A stretch of 64,000 nucleotides of DNA, from assembly GCA_020854835.1 (NCBI GenBank), contig JAHKLX010000038.1, positions 1 through 64,000 of the forward strand, read 5' to 3'. Position 1 is the first letter of the stretch. Each line of letters starts with the position of its first letter. Positions 15,938 through 25,034 of this stretch are shown here, in pieces. Below the pieces are notes generated by a model. The model was not told where the DNA came from. It did not search any database and saw only the letters and a program-made list of their open reading frames with translations. Source of the stretch: Microcaldota archaeon. Its GTDB lineage: Archaea > Micrarchaeota > Micrarchaeia > Anstonellales > JAGGVH01. Position numbers and translations under genes: made by a program.

Positions 15938-16759
15938 ATGAAAAAATTTCATGTAAAAAAGAAATCTGGAGAGATTGAAGAATTTAATCCTAAAAAAATG
16001 TTTAGATCTTTAATACATGCAGGTGCTTCATCAGAATATGCAAATGAAATTATATCTAAAGTTTCATCTGATGCATATGATGGAATTCCAACTTCAATAA
16101 TATTTAAAAACGCTTTCAAGCTTTTACAGAAAAAAGACAAAGCCACTGCCATGAAATTTACACTGAAAGATGCAGTTTACCGGCTCGGCCCAACAGGTTA
16201 TCCTTTTGAGAATTTTATAGCAGAATTATTTAAGTATAAAGGTTATAGTGTGAAAAAAGGGTATGTTCTCAAAGGAAAGTGTGTTATGCATGAAGTTGAT
16301 GTTGTTGCTGAAAAAGAAAATGAAAAAATAATGATTGAATGCAAATTTCATTCAAAACCTTGGATGACATCAGGAATTCAAACAGCACTCTACTGTTATG
16401 CAAGATTTTTAGATTTGAATGATGGTTTAAAAAGCAACAAATTTACTGAATTAACTCTCGTAAGCAGTACTAAATTTAGCAGAGACGTTAGAAAATATTC
16501 AAAATGTAAAGGAATAAATGTTTTGGGTTGGGGCTATCCTCGAAAATCAGGTTTGAGCGATATGATTGAAAGAAAAAAATTATATCCTGTAACAATCATT
16601 GAATCTATGGACAATCATACTATTTCAAAATTATTAAACAACGATTATGTACTTTTAAAGGATTTTGTAAATGCAGATTTGAAACAGATGCACAGGTTGA
16701 CAGGCATCTCTGAAACCAAACTAAAAAAATATCAAGATGAAGGGCATTTGATTGTGTGA
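15938..16759 (+). CDS. ATP-cone plus Mrr-like restriction endonuclease domain protein
   Basis: 273 residues. ATG 15938 was chosen because GTGAT lies 7 nt upstream and ATP-cone proteins usually begin with this K-F-x-V-K-K pattern; ATG 15929 is possible. Residues 1-90 form an ATP-cone (KKSGEIEEFNPKKMFRSLIHAG), a nucleotide-sensing domain known from ribonucleotide reductase and NrdR. Residues 95-200 form a PD-(D/E)xK nuclease-like fold: ELFKYKGYSVKKGYVLKG, then HEVDVVAEKENEKIMIECKF with the D...E-x-K triad. This fusion is widespread in archaea and looks like a nucleotide-gated nuclease; the role is unproven. Confidence 0.85.
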   Translation: MKKFHVKKKSGEIEEFNPKKMFRSLIHAGASSEYANEIISKVSSDAYDGIPTSIIFKNAFKLLQKKDKATAMKFTLKDAVYRLGPTGYPFENFIAELFKYKGYSVKKGYVLKGKCVMHEVDVVAEKENEKIMIECKFHSKPWMTSGIQTALYCYARFLDLNDGLKSNKFTELTLVSSTKFSRDVRKYSKCKGINVLGWGYPRKSGLSDMIERKKLYPVTIIESMDNHTISKLLNNDYVLLKDFVNADLKQMHRLTGISETKLKKYQDEGHLIV

Positions 16760-16763
16760 TAAT

Positions 16764-17072
16764 ATGAACAGGGCAATTGTGTATGATAATTTAACTCTTC
16801 TTTTTGGAGGCCACCCTATACAATTCAAAATAGGTTTGGGATTTGAAGGAAATCTGAAAAATTGCAGAGTTAAAGGATTGGACTTGAACGAAGTTAGAAA
16901 AAAACTTGAAACCTGCAATCTGAGAATTAGATCAAAAAGAGTCAAAGATATTTTTGAAAATTATACAGGTATGGAGTCTCTGGCAGAATATTATTTGTCT
17001 GAATTTCCCGAATCAGATTTCGTTAGAGTTATTGAACATGATACAGAAGAAGTTTGGATTTACCGAAATTAA
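16764..17072 (+). CDS. Hypothetical protein
   Basis: 102 residues. ATG 16764 follows GTGAT by three bases and comes just after the stop of the nuclease gene, so the two are probably co-transcribed. The sequence has a beta-rich start (AIVYDNLTLLFGGHPIQFKIGLGF) and a helical rest with LDLNEVRKKLETCN and SLAEYYLSEFPESDF. No known motif. It is convergent with the MATE gene, whose stop overlaps by 4 nt. Confidence 0.6.
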   Translation: MNRAIVYDNLTLLFGGHPIQFKIGLGFEGNLKNCRVKGLDLNEVRKKLETCNLRIRSKRVKDIFENYTGMESLAEYYLSEFPESDFVRVIEHDTEEVWIYRN

Positions 17073-18430
17073 ATGATTTCTCTTGCCCAATCGTATTTAT
17101 AAAAAACGATTAAAGCAATTATTAATGAAAAAAATGAGGATAATGGAAAAGAAATCCATATGCCTAAAGCTTGTTGATTTAAAATTACAGCCAGCAAATA
17201 TGCCAAGGGTATTCTAAAAACCCAAACCACCACCATTGATATAATCATTGAAAGTTTTGTTCTGCCTGCACCGGTGAAAGCAGACATTATTATGTGAATA
17301 GGTCCAAACAAACAGAAAGTTACAGCCAAATAACCTATAAATTCTATACCTAACTTCAATGTTTCAATATCATCTAAATTTGTTGATTTGATAAAAAGTC
17401 CTACAACAAAATCTGAAAATATTACTAAAATTATCGCAATTAATATGAGCGCCATGAATGTTGCTAAGATACTCATTTTTGCAACTTTTAAGGCTCTGTT
17501 TTTCTTTAAGGCCCCTATATTTTGCCCAACCAATACAGATGTTGCAAAACCAATCCCCATAGTCGGCATCATTATAAAATTTAAGATATTGGTGCCAATT
17601 CCATACGCTGAAATTGTTGAAGTTGAAAACATAGAAACAATGAAAATCAAAACGACCATACTTAGAGAATTGGTTGTAAATTGGATTGAAGAAGGAATAG
17701 CAATTTTGAATATTTTTTTTAGTAGTGTTGTATCCATTACTTTTAATTCTTTTATATCAAGTTTTATCCCAAACATTCCTTTCAACATAATAATAGTTGC
17801 TATCACAGCAGCAATACCCTGCGCCAGAATTGTGACGATTGCTGAACCAACAACTCCAAAAGCAGGAATTGGGCCATAACCATTTATGAAAATTGGATCG
17901 AGAAAAAAATTCAATAAAACTGCAAAAAGAATGATGTACATAGGAATTTTTACTTCACCTATTCCCCTATGTAAAGCTTGGAATATATGATAGGGAAACA
18001 TAAAAACTAAACCTAAAAATGCAACCTGAAGATATGCTGTTGCGTTTTCTTGTATATACGTTTCGGTATCAATAAAACCAACAATATAAGGAGTAATAAA
18101 AAATCCGATAATTGATAAGATAAATGAAGAAAATAGTATTAAAAAAAATATTTGTGTGGAAACATGATTTATTTTTTGAGGGTTTTTTTGTCCTTTGTAT
18201 TGTGATATTAACACGGTTCCTGCAACTGTGAAACCCATTAAAGCAGATATGACAAAAAACAAAATTGGAAATGTCAGTGAAACAGCTGCAACGGCATCAG
18301 TGCCTAGCTGTCCAACCCAAAACGCATCTGTTATTTGATATAATGTTTGGAGGATATTCATTAAAATTAGGGGTATTGAAAGTGAAATTAAACTTTTTAT
18401 AATTGAACCTTCAGTTAAATCTTTTGGCAT
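17069..18430 (-). CDS. MATE family multidrug efflux protein
   Basis: 453 residues with twelve predicted membrane helices in two pseudo-symmetric halves. It begins MPKDLTEGSIIKSLISLSIP, a common MATE start, and contains LYQITDAFWVGQLGTDAVAA, GIGFATSVLVGQNIGA and FTGAGRTKLSMIIS, all conserved blocks of the DinF/NorM group. Members export drugs or metabolites using Na+ or H+ gradients. The substrate is unknown. No regulator is adjacent. The start is preceded by an AT-rich region with a TATAAAT box. Confidence 0.92.
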   Translation of the reverse strand: MPKDLTEGSIIKSLISLSIPLILMNILQTLYQITDAFWVGQLGTDAVAAVSLTFPILFFVISALMGFTVAGTVLISQYKGQKNPQKINHVSTQIFFLILFSSFILSIIGFFITPYIVGFIDTETYIQENATAYLQVAFLGLVFMFPYHIFQALHRGIGEVKIPMYIILFAVLLNFFLDPIFINGYGPIPAFGVVGSAIVTILAQGIAAVIATIIMLKGMFGIKLDIKELKVMDTTLLKKIFKIAIPSSIQFTTNSLSMVVLIFIVSMFSTSTISAYGIGTNILNFIMMPTMGIGFATSVLVGQNIGALKKNRALKVAKMSILATFMALILIAIILVIFSDFVVGLFIKSTNLDDIETLKLGIEFIGYLAVTFCLFGPIHIIMSAFTGAGRTKLSMIISMVVVWVFRIPLAYLLAVILNQQALGIWISFPLSSFFSLIIALIVFYKYDWAREII

Positions 18431-18480
18431 AAAAAAATTAAGTCCTAAGCATTTATAAATATTAATTTTGATAAAAAATT

Positions 18481-18750
18481 ATGGACTATACTATTGCTAA
18501 AATTATATTAAATATTGAAAAGTTTGTGGAAGAAACTGACAGAACAAAAAAACAAGAATATGCTATTGAAATAGCCAATTTTGCAACAACAAGATTCAAA
18601 ACTCTTGCACAAAAAAAACCAGAAGTTGCGAATTTGATTCTGCCATTAGTTGTATTAGGAAAATACCAAGTAAACAATACTATTTTTGACCCTGATCCTG
18701 CCCAACTTTTAAAAATAGCCGAAGCCCTAAAAAACTTTTTATCTGATTAA
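18481..18750 (+). CDS. Small helical hypothetical protein
   Basis: 89 residues, start at ATG 18481, no clear ribosome binding site; a TTTATAAATATT box about 25-30 nt upstream suggests a leaderless mRNA. The protein is predicted all-helical, soluble and mostly charged (NIEKFVEETDRTKKQEYAIE), ending PAQLLKIAEALKNFLSD. It stands divergently to the MATE gene and shares the same promoter region. No family recognised. Confidence 0.6.
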   Translation: MDYTIAKIILNIEKFVEETDRTKKQEYAIEIANFATTRFKTLAQKKPEVANLILPLVVLGKYQVNNTIFDPDPAQLLKIAEALKNFLSD

Positions 18751-18790
18751 TTAGTTTGATTTATATAGTTTTAGTATTTATATTTAAAGT

Positions 18791-19090
18791 ATGGGATTAA
18801 AAGCTAAAAATTTTATCTTTTCAATCGGTATCGCAATATGTTTATATTCAGTCGTAGGATTGTTTTTGGCATATAATTTTAGGGTGTTGGCGCAGGGCAT
18901 ACTGAATTCTGTAACATTGATATTTTCATTTTATTTAATGTACATGGGTGAAAAGAATAAAGAATATAGGATCACATCAAAACCTCCAATCATAAATTTT
19001 CTTTTTTGTGTTGACGGACTTGTGGGAGTTGTGTTGTTTTTCATTTATTTGTATGTCGGCTACGTTTTAACCCCCCCATTAATGTTTTAA
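18791..19090 (+). CDS. Small membrane protein (three TM segments)
   Basis: 99 residues with three hydrophobic segments, at about 8-30, 36-54 and 68-92. A TTTATATTTAAAG box sits directly upstream of the ATG. There is no motif beyond hydrophobicity. Probably a real small membrane protein, of unknown role; it stands alone between the 89-residue protein and the serpin gene. Confidence 0.55.
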   Translation: MGLKAKNFIFSIGIAICLYSVVGLFLAYNFRVLAQGILNSVTLIFSFYLMYMGEKNKEYRITSKPPIINFLFCVDGLVGVVLFFIYLYVGYVLTPPLMF

Positions 19091-19189
19091 TTTTTTAAAG
19101 TCTTATAAATAAATTGAGTTGGGTGAAAGCCCAACAATATGCTTAACCTTTTTAAAGTTCGCTTTTTTTATTTACATGTGGTGATTAAT

Positions 19190-20980
19190 ATGAAAATTTA
19201 TGGATTTTTGCTGTGTATGACAGTACTATTATTATTTATGGGCTGTACTGAAGAAGTTAATGATGTCGGACTTGATGATCCTGCTCTTGCATTTTGTCAA
19301 GACGCTGGTGGAACCCATGAATTGAGAATTACAGATGATGGATCACAAGTAGGATATTGTATTTTTAGAGGAAAAGAATGTGAAGAATGGTCTTTTTATG
19401 ATGGAACGTGTGATCAAGCACATATATGTACAGATCAAGAAAAACAAAATGAAATATGTACGATGGAATACATGCCAGTTTGTGGTGATGATGGCAATAC
19501 ATACGGAAATGGATGTGGTGCGTGTGCAGCAGGTATGGTTTCCTGGATTATTGGTGAATGCGAAAGCAATCCTGCTCAAATTGCAAATCCTGCATCAGTT
19601 TATTGCGAACAAAATGGTGGCACAGTTGAGTTGAGAGATTTTATATCTGGGACAAAAGGATTTTGTGTATTTGTTGATGGTTCAGAATGTGAAGAATGGG
19701 CATATTATAACGGGGCGTGTGACAAAGGAGAAAGCTTCTGCAAAGATTTTTGTGGAGATGGAATTTGCCAAGAAATAGTTTGCGAAGCAGTTGGATGTCC
19801 TTGTGCTGAAACATGGGAAACATGTTCTGAAGATTGTGATTCTGGTGAATTTGATTTTGCCAATTCAAACAATAAGTTTGCTTTTGACTATTATGGAATT
19901 CATTCCTCCAAGCCAAACAATTTGTTTTTTTCACCTTATAGTATAACAACTGCTTTAACCATGACATATGAAGGTGCTAGAGGAAAAACAGCAGAAGAAA
20001 TGAAACAAGTATTTTATCTTCCTGATGACCATGAGCTAATGAGACACGAGTTTTTTTTGATGTATAACAAAATAAATTCACCTGATAAAGAATATTTATT
20101 GAAAACTTCAAATGCTCTTTGGGCGCAGATTGATTATCACTTTGAAAAGGAATATTTTGATACCATAAGCTATTATTATGGAGGAAATGTAAATAATTTG
20201 GATTTTGTACAAAACACTGAAAACTCTCGCATAATCATAAATGAATGGGTTGAAAATGAAACAGAAAATAAAATAAAGAACTTGCTTGGTGAAGGAACTA
20301 TTAAACAGGATACTCGACTTGTTTTAACAAACGGAGTTTATTTTAAAGGGAATTGGGCAACTGAATTCGATCCAACGCAAACAAAACAAAAAGATTTCTA
20401 TGTTGATTCAAATACTATTGTAAAAACAGATATGATGCAAATGCTTGATAATGAATTTAGATATATGGAAAATGAAAATATGCAGATGTTAGAACTTCCT
20501 TATTCAGGGGATGAAATTTCTATGTTGATAATTCTTCCCATAGGAAATGAACTTTCAGATATTGAGACAGAATTAACAAATGAAAACTTAAAGCTTTGGA
20601 AATCTCAAATGAGTAGAACAAAAATTGATGAGTTATATCTTCCTAAATTCAAAGTTGAAACAGATTATCTCATGAATGAAGATTTGGAAGCAATGGGAAT
20701 GCCAACTGCCTTTTCGATGGATGCAGATTTCTCTGGCATGACGGGGAACTACGAACTTTATATATCTAAAGTTATTCACAAAGCTTTTGTAGAAGTTAAT
20801 GAAGAAGGAACAGAAGCAGCAGCTGCAACTGCAGTCGTGATGGATCGTAAATTTATTAGCGGACAAGAACAAACTGAAAAAATTATTTTCAACGCAAACA
20901 GACCATTTATTTTTATGATACAAGACAAAGAAACTGGGAGCATATTATTTATCGGAAGAATGAGCAACCCTTCATCTTAA
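19190..20980 (+). CDS. Secreted lipoprotein: DUF333-Kazal-DUF333-serpin fusion
   Basis: 596 residues from ATG 19190, which follows GGTGAT; earlier in-frame starts lack a site. The signal ends in a lipobox-like LLLFMGC. Then come a DUF333-like unit (residues 30-75), a Kazal-type inhibitor (CTMEYMPVCGDDGNTYGNGC), a second DUF333-like unit (130-175), a Cys-rich linker (CGDGICQ...CPCAETWETCSEDC) and a full serpin domain (about 220-596). The serpin hinge EVNEEGTEAAAATAVVM has the small-residue pattern of inhibitory serpins, so it should trap serine or cysteine proteases. Joining two unrelated inhibitor folds on one lipid-anchored protein implies defence against external proteases. Confidence 0.92.
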   Translation: MKIYGFLLCMTVLLLFMGCTEEVNDVGLDDPALAFCQDAGGTHELRITDDGSQVGYCIFRGKECEEWSFYDGTCDQAHICTDQEKQNEICTMEYMPVCGDDGNTYGNGCGACAAGMVSWIIGECESNPAQIANPASVYCEQNGGTVELRDFISGTKGFCVFVDGSECEEWAYYNGACDKGESFCKDFCGDGICQEIVCEAVGCPCAETWETCSEDCDSGEFDFANSNNKFAFDYYGIHSSKPNNLFFSPYSITTALTMTYEGARGKTAEEMKQVFYLPDDHELMRHEFFLMYNKINSPDKEYLLKTSNALWAQIDYHFEKEYFDTISYYYGGNVNNLDFVQNTENSRIIINEWVENETENKIKNLLGEGTIKQDTRLVLTNGVYFKGNWATEFDPTQTKQKDFYVDSNTIVKTDMMQMLDNEFRYMENENMQMLELPYSGDEISMLIILPIGNELSDIETELTNENLKLWKSQMSRTKIDELYLPKFKVETDYLMNEDLEAMGMPTAFSMDADFSGMTGNYELYISKVIHKAFVEVNEEGTEAAAATAVVMDRKFISGQEQTEKIIFNANRPFIFMIQDKETGSILFIGRMSNPSS

Positions 20981-21040
20981 GTTGCTTGGTTTTTCTGTGT
21001 TTAATTATGTTTATAAATCTTTTTATACAATACAATATTG

Positions 21041-21703
21041 ATGACAAAAAAAGCCCCTTTAATTGCTGTTTCTGCTTTAGTTATACTTTCAGGATGTGCA
21101 GGACAAAAACAATTGCCAAACGCATATGATAAATATAAGCCCCTTGTTGAATTTGTTAAAAGCACAGATACTTGTCAAGAGATTGCAGATTCATTGTTTA
21201 ATAGAGTTAATGACGTACGTAAAAAATATCACATACCTTCTCTTTCAAGAAATGAATCCCTTGTTGATATGGCAGTATCTCATTCTGTTGAAATGGGAGT
21301 TAACTTTTTTTTAGGGCATGAAGATTACACGGGGAGAGATTTGGGGCAAAGAGCAAAAAGTTTTGGAATCGAATATTATTATATTGGTGAAAACTGTAAC
21401 GCGAGTTTTCTTAGTTGTATTCCTCTCGATAAAGAAAAAAACATTTATTATGTTCAAGATATGACCACTATGTTCGACAATATAGTAAACGGCTGGGTTA
21501 ACAGCCCAACTCATTTTTACAACATGGTCGATACAACCTTTACAATGACAGATATAGGTGTTTATGTATTTTTTGATACTGTGTGTTACCATGAAGAGAT
21601 TACTCCCACTTTTGAGTATGTGAACAAATGCTGTAAAATATTTGTAACTCAACTCTTCTTAAGGCCCCCAGAAAGAAACATGAATTATTTTGACTCGTTT
21701 TAA
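21041..21703 (+). CDS. CAP/SCP-domain lipoprotein
   Basis: 220 residues, start at ATG 21041 with a TTTATA box upstream and no ribosome binding site (leaderless). The signal peptide ends LVILSGC, a lipobox. Residues 45-190 carry the CAP-domain pattern: LFNRVNDVRKKYHIPSLSRN, then MAVSHSVEMGVN, GHEDYTGRD, YIGENC and IVNGWVNSPTHFYNMV, which include the two His and Glu residues usual in the CAP cavity. Several Cys could form disulfides. CAP proteins are secreted and bind lipids or sterols, or act as toxins; the function here is unknown. It follows the serpin lipoprotein, so both are surface proteins. Confidence 0.88.
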   Translation: MTKKAPLIAVSALVILSGCAGQKQLPNAYDKYKPLVEFVKSTDTCQEIADSLFNRVNDVRKKYHIPSLSRNESLVDMAVSHSVEMGVNFFLGHEDYTGRDLGQRAKSFGIEYYYIGENCNASFLSCIPLDKEKNIYYVQDMTTMFDNIVNGWVNSPTHFYNMVDTTFTMTDIGVYVFFDTVCYHEEITPTFEYVNKCCKIFVTQLFLRPPERNMNYFDSF

Positions 21704-21728
21704 AAACATTTTCTATTTTATATAAAGT

Positions 21729-22274
21729 ATGTGGCCAGAGGAAATTGGGTGGACGATTGAGCAATTAGATATGAATTGGGATAAATCATATAAAGTATGT
21801 TTAGATATTGGTTGTGAAAGTATTAACTACCGCACCAAATATCAGCCTTGGAATCAAACTTTTTATAATTATTTGAAATTTAGAAATGTTGAGATAAGAA
21901 CGATGGATATGGAACCTGATTTCAATCCAGATTATTTACAAGATATAACCAAACCACTTAAAATCAAAGATAAATTTGATATTGTGTTGGCAACTCATTT
22001 ACTGGAACATGTTCCCATATTGGAATTAAACAATACTGTTAAAAATATAGAAAAACTCGTTAAAAAAAATAGTTTGCTTGTTTTATCAATACCTCACCAA
22101 TATCCTCACCATGCAATGCCTATAGACAATGGTTGGAGGCCCGTACCCAAAGAACTAGTTAAAATTTTCAATGGAAAGGTGTTGGCAACCAAGATAATTG
22201 AAACTGAACACAAACTAAAAAAATATGTAGGAAAACCAAAAAGTAAATCAAGCTGTGCTTTATTGAAATATTGA
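21729..22274 (+). CDS. SAM-dependent methyltransferase-like protein
   Basis: 181 residues. The class I Rossmann pattern is visible: VCLDIGCESINYRTKY (motif I, here without the usual GxGxG), IRTMDMEPDFN (acidic end of strand 2), DIVLATHLLEHVP (motif IV region with the common LEH) and a late strand LLVLSIPHQYP. The protein is short and motif I is degenerate, so it may bind SAM weakly. The substrate is unknown. It is convergent with the helicase gene. A TATA box (TTTTATATAAAG) directly precedes the ATG. Confidence 0.75.
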   Translation: MWPEEIGWTIEQLDMNWDKSYKVCLDIGCESINYRTKYQPWNQTFYNYLKFRNVEIRTMDMEPDFNPDYLQDITKPLKIKDKFDIVLATHLLEHVPILELNNTVKNIEKLVKKNSLLVLSIPHQYPHHAMPIDNGWRPVPKELVKIFNGKVLATKIIETEHKLKKYVGKPKSKSSCALLKY

Positions 22275-22296
22275 AATTGTTTAAAAATTTACAAAA

Positions 22297-24924
22297 CTAC
22301 TTTTCCAATTCATATTGTTCAATCAAAGCAGAGATCAGAGGATCTTCTACGTTTTTTAAACTTTCAAAAAACAAATCGGGATTTTTTCTCCAAGAAAGAA
22401 TGATATTTACATGTTTAATGAAAGTTTGAAAAACATTTTTTTGAGGCTGGTTTTTGTCTAGTTCATAACCTATTTCACCAGTGTTTATTTTTGGCCTCAA
22501 ACCAACAAATCCCAATGCAACCTTTATATTGTCCAAAGAAACTTCGTTGGTTAAAGAATAGATATGCCTATAAACCTCAAGCTGTCTTCTATGTTCTGAA
22601 GCATATGAAGAAGATTTATCTGTTTTCCAATCAACAATCAAATACTCATCGTTGTTTTTAAATATAGCATCAATTTTTCCACTAAACAACAAGTCTTGAT
22701 CAGTTTCCATAATATGTTTCAAGTTTATTTTTATACTCTTTTCAGAACAAACAAGATCGGGATATTCCTCTTTTATTTGTTGAATGAGTGTATTGGAGTT
22801 TTCAATAAAAGGTATTAGTTCATCAGGGGGTTCGCACGAAATGCCTTTTAATATCTGATCCGTATAATTATGTACTAAACTGCCTGTATTCGCAGCAGTT
22901 GAAAATTCTCTGATCCTCAAAATATTTCTTTTTAAATAATCTTCAGGTTTAATATTTAAGGCAGTGTATGATAAATGATCCAAACTCTCAAAATGATTTC
23001 TAACATATTCCCTTATCCAAGGTTTTTTATTGTTTAATAGTTCTTGAGATTTTTCAATGCTTCCATTAACAAATAAAGCATATGCTTTTTTTAGTTTTTC
23101 AGAAAGCTCCATATCATCAATATCCTCTATTTCCAGATCTTTAACATCACAACAATCATTGATATATTGTTCAAGTTTGTTTGGTATGATGTAAAGTTCG
23201 TTTTTTGCTCTTGTCAAAGCAACAAAATCCATCCTCAAAGGCTCTTCCTCAAGCTCTTCTTCAGCATTTATTTTTTTGCTTTTCAGTATTGCTTGGACTA
23301 TTGAATCCTGAAAATTTTCATTGTTTCTTGGAGAGTGTGGAAAATAAACAACTTTATCAAACTGTCTGCCTTTTGATTTGTGTATAGTTGTGACAATAAC
23401 TTGTTTTTTGCCAGTGGATATATCGCCTAAAAGATCAGCACTTTTTAAATAGCCAATAATGTTGTTTAGGTTTTTATTGTCTATATATTTGACCGCTTCA
23501 TTAAAGGCTTCTTTTAAGTTTATAGCAGCAATAAGATATTCTTTGCCATATGCTGCCGAGATTGGTAAAATTGTGTTGTTAAACAAAATATCCACATCCT
23601 GCACGTTTTTTGTGTTTTCTCGTATTGCTTTAAACTCAGGACTTTTGTGGTATAATTTTTCCAGATTTTTTGATGTTGAAATTTCAAAAGCATCTTGAAG
23701 AGAAATAGGAAAAAAAGGCGTGAACATTGAATTGAAAATATCATCAACATTATTGCTAAAAACACCTTTTATGAATTTTAAGATATAATCTCTGGCAGTG
23801 TTTGATGAAGAAAAATAAGAGGAAGAGTGTTCAATCCCCATTTTTTGAAGGGTTTTTGAAATATTCATAACTTGATAATTGGTTCGCGCAATGACTGCAG
23901 TTTCTGTGTTCGGGCTTTTTATTCTTTTTACAACTGTGTAAACTGCACCCAACGTGTCATCCCCCTCAAAAGTATATAAAACTGGCTTAGGTCCAGACCT
24001 ATTATTTTCGCTGTGTAGTTTCTCTAAATCTGATTTATGAGAAGAGTCCTTAGTTTTTGATGAAAAGTATTCTCGAGCATATGAAAGAATTTGGTCTGTG
24101 CTTCTGAAATTTTCAGAAAGTATAAAAGTTTTTGCAGATGAAAACTTTTGAAAATTAATTATGGATCCTCCTTGAAAACCAAAAATCGCTTGTTTTTTGT
24201 CTCCAACTCCAAAAAAGATTTCTCCAGATTCAAGTGCAATATCTGCTTCAAGCGCATTCACATCCTGCAATTCGTCAACCAAAACGTATTTGAATTTTGG
24301 CTTATTTTTTATTTTCATAAATTCCAACAGCATATCTCCATAATCAATTCCGTTTTTTTCTGATTCATAATATTCATAAACCTCAACAAAATATTCTGCA
24401 AATTTATCTATTTCTTCTTTTGAAAATGATTTGAAATCAGATAAATAATTTTTAACTTCTTTTAAATTAATATCATTTGGTGATATACCAAAACTTTTCA
24501 AATATCTAATTAAATTTTCCATTTTTGGAACAATTGTTGAAAGCATATAATCTTCTGAATAATTTAGGATTTGGTTATCTATGAAATAACGATAAATAGA
24601 ATATCTTAAAAGATTGGAAGATATTGTATCTTCCCTTGAAAGTGTTTCAAGGGCGTAGGAATGGAAAGTATAAATGTTTAACTTTGACAAATCAAGATCA
24701 AAATTATATTCCTTTAAAACTTTTAAAACCCTTTCTTCCATTTCTTGTTTTGCTTTGTTTGTAAAGGTTAAGCACAAAATATCTTCTGGCTTAACACCTT
24801 TTTTGATTAATTCTGTGTATTTGTATGCCAATAAAAATGTCTTTCCTGTTCCTGGATTAGCTATAACCAAAGTATTTCCTTCATGAGATAAAATCTCCAT
24901 TTTTTCTTGATTTAAATTTTCCAT
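22297..24924 (-). CDS. UvrD/PcrA-type helicase with C-terminal RecB-like nuclease
   Basis: 875 residues. SF1A helicase motifs are present: ANPGTGKTFLLAYK (Walker A), CLTFTNKAKQEMEERV (Ia), VDELQDVNALE (Walker B), ILSENFRSTDQI (IV), VTTIHKSKGRQFDKVVYFP (V) and MDFVALTRAKNELYI (VI). The last 150 residues are a PD-(D/E)xK nuclease of the Cas4/RecB class (SGKIDAIFKNNDEYLIVDWK followed by the Q-x-x-x-Y helix). It is an ATP-driven 3'-5' DNA helicase-nuclease likely used in repair or foreign-DNA degradation, as in AddAB, but single-chain. It is transcribed divergently from the FtsZ-like operon across a 110-nt palindromic intergenic region. Confidence 0.93.
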   Translation of the reverse strand: MENLNQEKMEILSHEGNTLVIANPGTGKTFLLAYKYTELIKKGVKPEDILCLTFTNKAKQEMEERVLKVLKEYNFDLDLSKLNIYTFHSYALETLSREDTISSNLLRYSIYRYFIDNQILNYSEDYMLSTIVPKMENLIRYLKSFGISPNDINLKEVKNYLSDFKSFSKEEIDKFAEYFVEVYEYYESEKNGIDYGDMLLEFMKIKNKPKFKYVLVDELQDVNALEADIALESGEIFFGVGDKKQAIFGFQGGSIINFQKFSSAKTFILSENFRSTDQILSYAREYFSSKTKDSSHKSDLEKLHSENNRSGPKPVLYTFEGDDTLGAVYTVVKRIKSPNTETAVIARTNYQVMNISKTLQKMGIEHSSSYFSSSNTARDYILKFIKGVFSNNVDDIFNSMFTPFFPISLQDAFEISTSKNLEKLYHKSPEFKAIRENTKNVQDVDILFNNTILPISAAYGKEYLIAAINLKEAFNEAVKYIDNKNLNNIIGYLKSADLLGDISTGKKQVIVTTIHKSKGRQFDKVVYFPHSPRNNENFQDSIVQAILKSKKINAEEELEEEPLRMDFVALTRAKNELYIIPNKLEQYINDCCDVKDLEIEDIDDMELSEKLKKAYALFVNGSIEKSQELLNNKKPWIREYVRNHFESLDHLSYTALNIKPEDYLKRNILRIREFSTAANTGSLVHNYTDQILKGISCEPPDELIPFIENSNTLIQQIKEEYPDLVCSEKSIKINLKHIMETDQDLLFSGKIDAIFKNNDEYLIVDWKTDKSSSYASEHRRQLEVYRHIYSLTNEVSLDNIKVALGFVGLRPKINTGEIGYELDKNQPQKNVFQTFIKHVNIILSWRKNPDLFFESLKNVEDPLISALIEQYELEK

Positions 24925-24942
24925 GAAACTAGTATGAAAGCA

Positions 24943-24998
24943 TATGTTTATAAGTTATTTGTTTATACAGTTAAACATATAACTATACAAATAAACGA
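24943..24998. promoter_or_regulatory. Palindromic operator between helicase and FtsZ-like operon
   Basis: The spacer between divergent genes holds nested inverted sequences: ATATGTTTA with TAAACATAT, and TTATTTGTTTATA with near-complement TATACAAATAAAC. Within it, 24968-24998 (CAGTTAAACATATAAC then TATACAAATAAAC) is closely related, in inverted orientation, to the palindrome at 28106-28136. Two sites framing the operon that encodes a CARF-winged-helix regulator suggest autoregulation, which is inference. Confidence 0.5.
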
Positions 24999-25034
24999 AA
25001 AACAGATATGTGAAACATTTTGGAGGTGGGTTAA

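Noticed and set aside
24943-24998. Insertion-sequence terminal repeats or an integration site
   Set aside because: No transposase, integrase or target duplication nearby; the palindromes are better read as promoter-operator sites.
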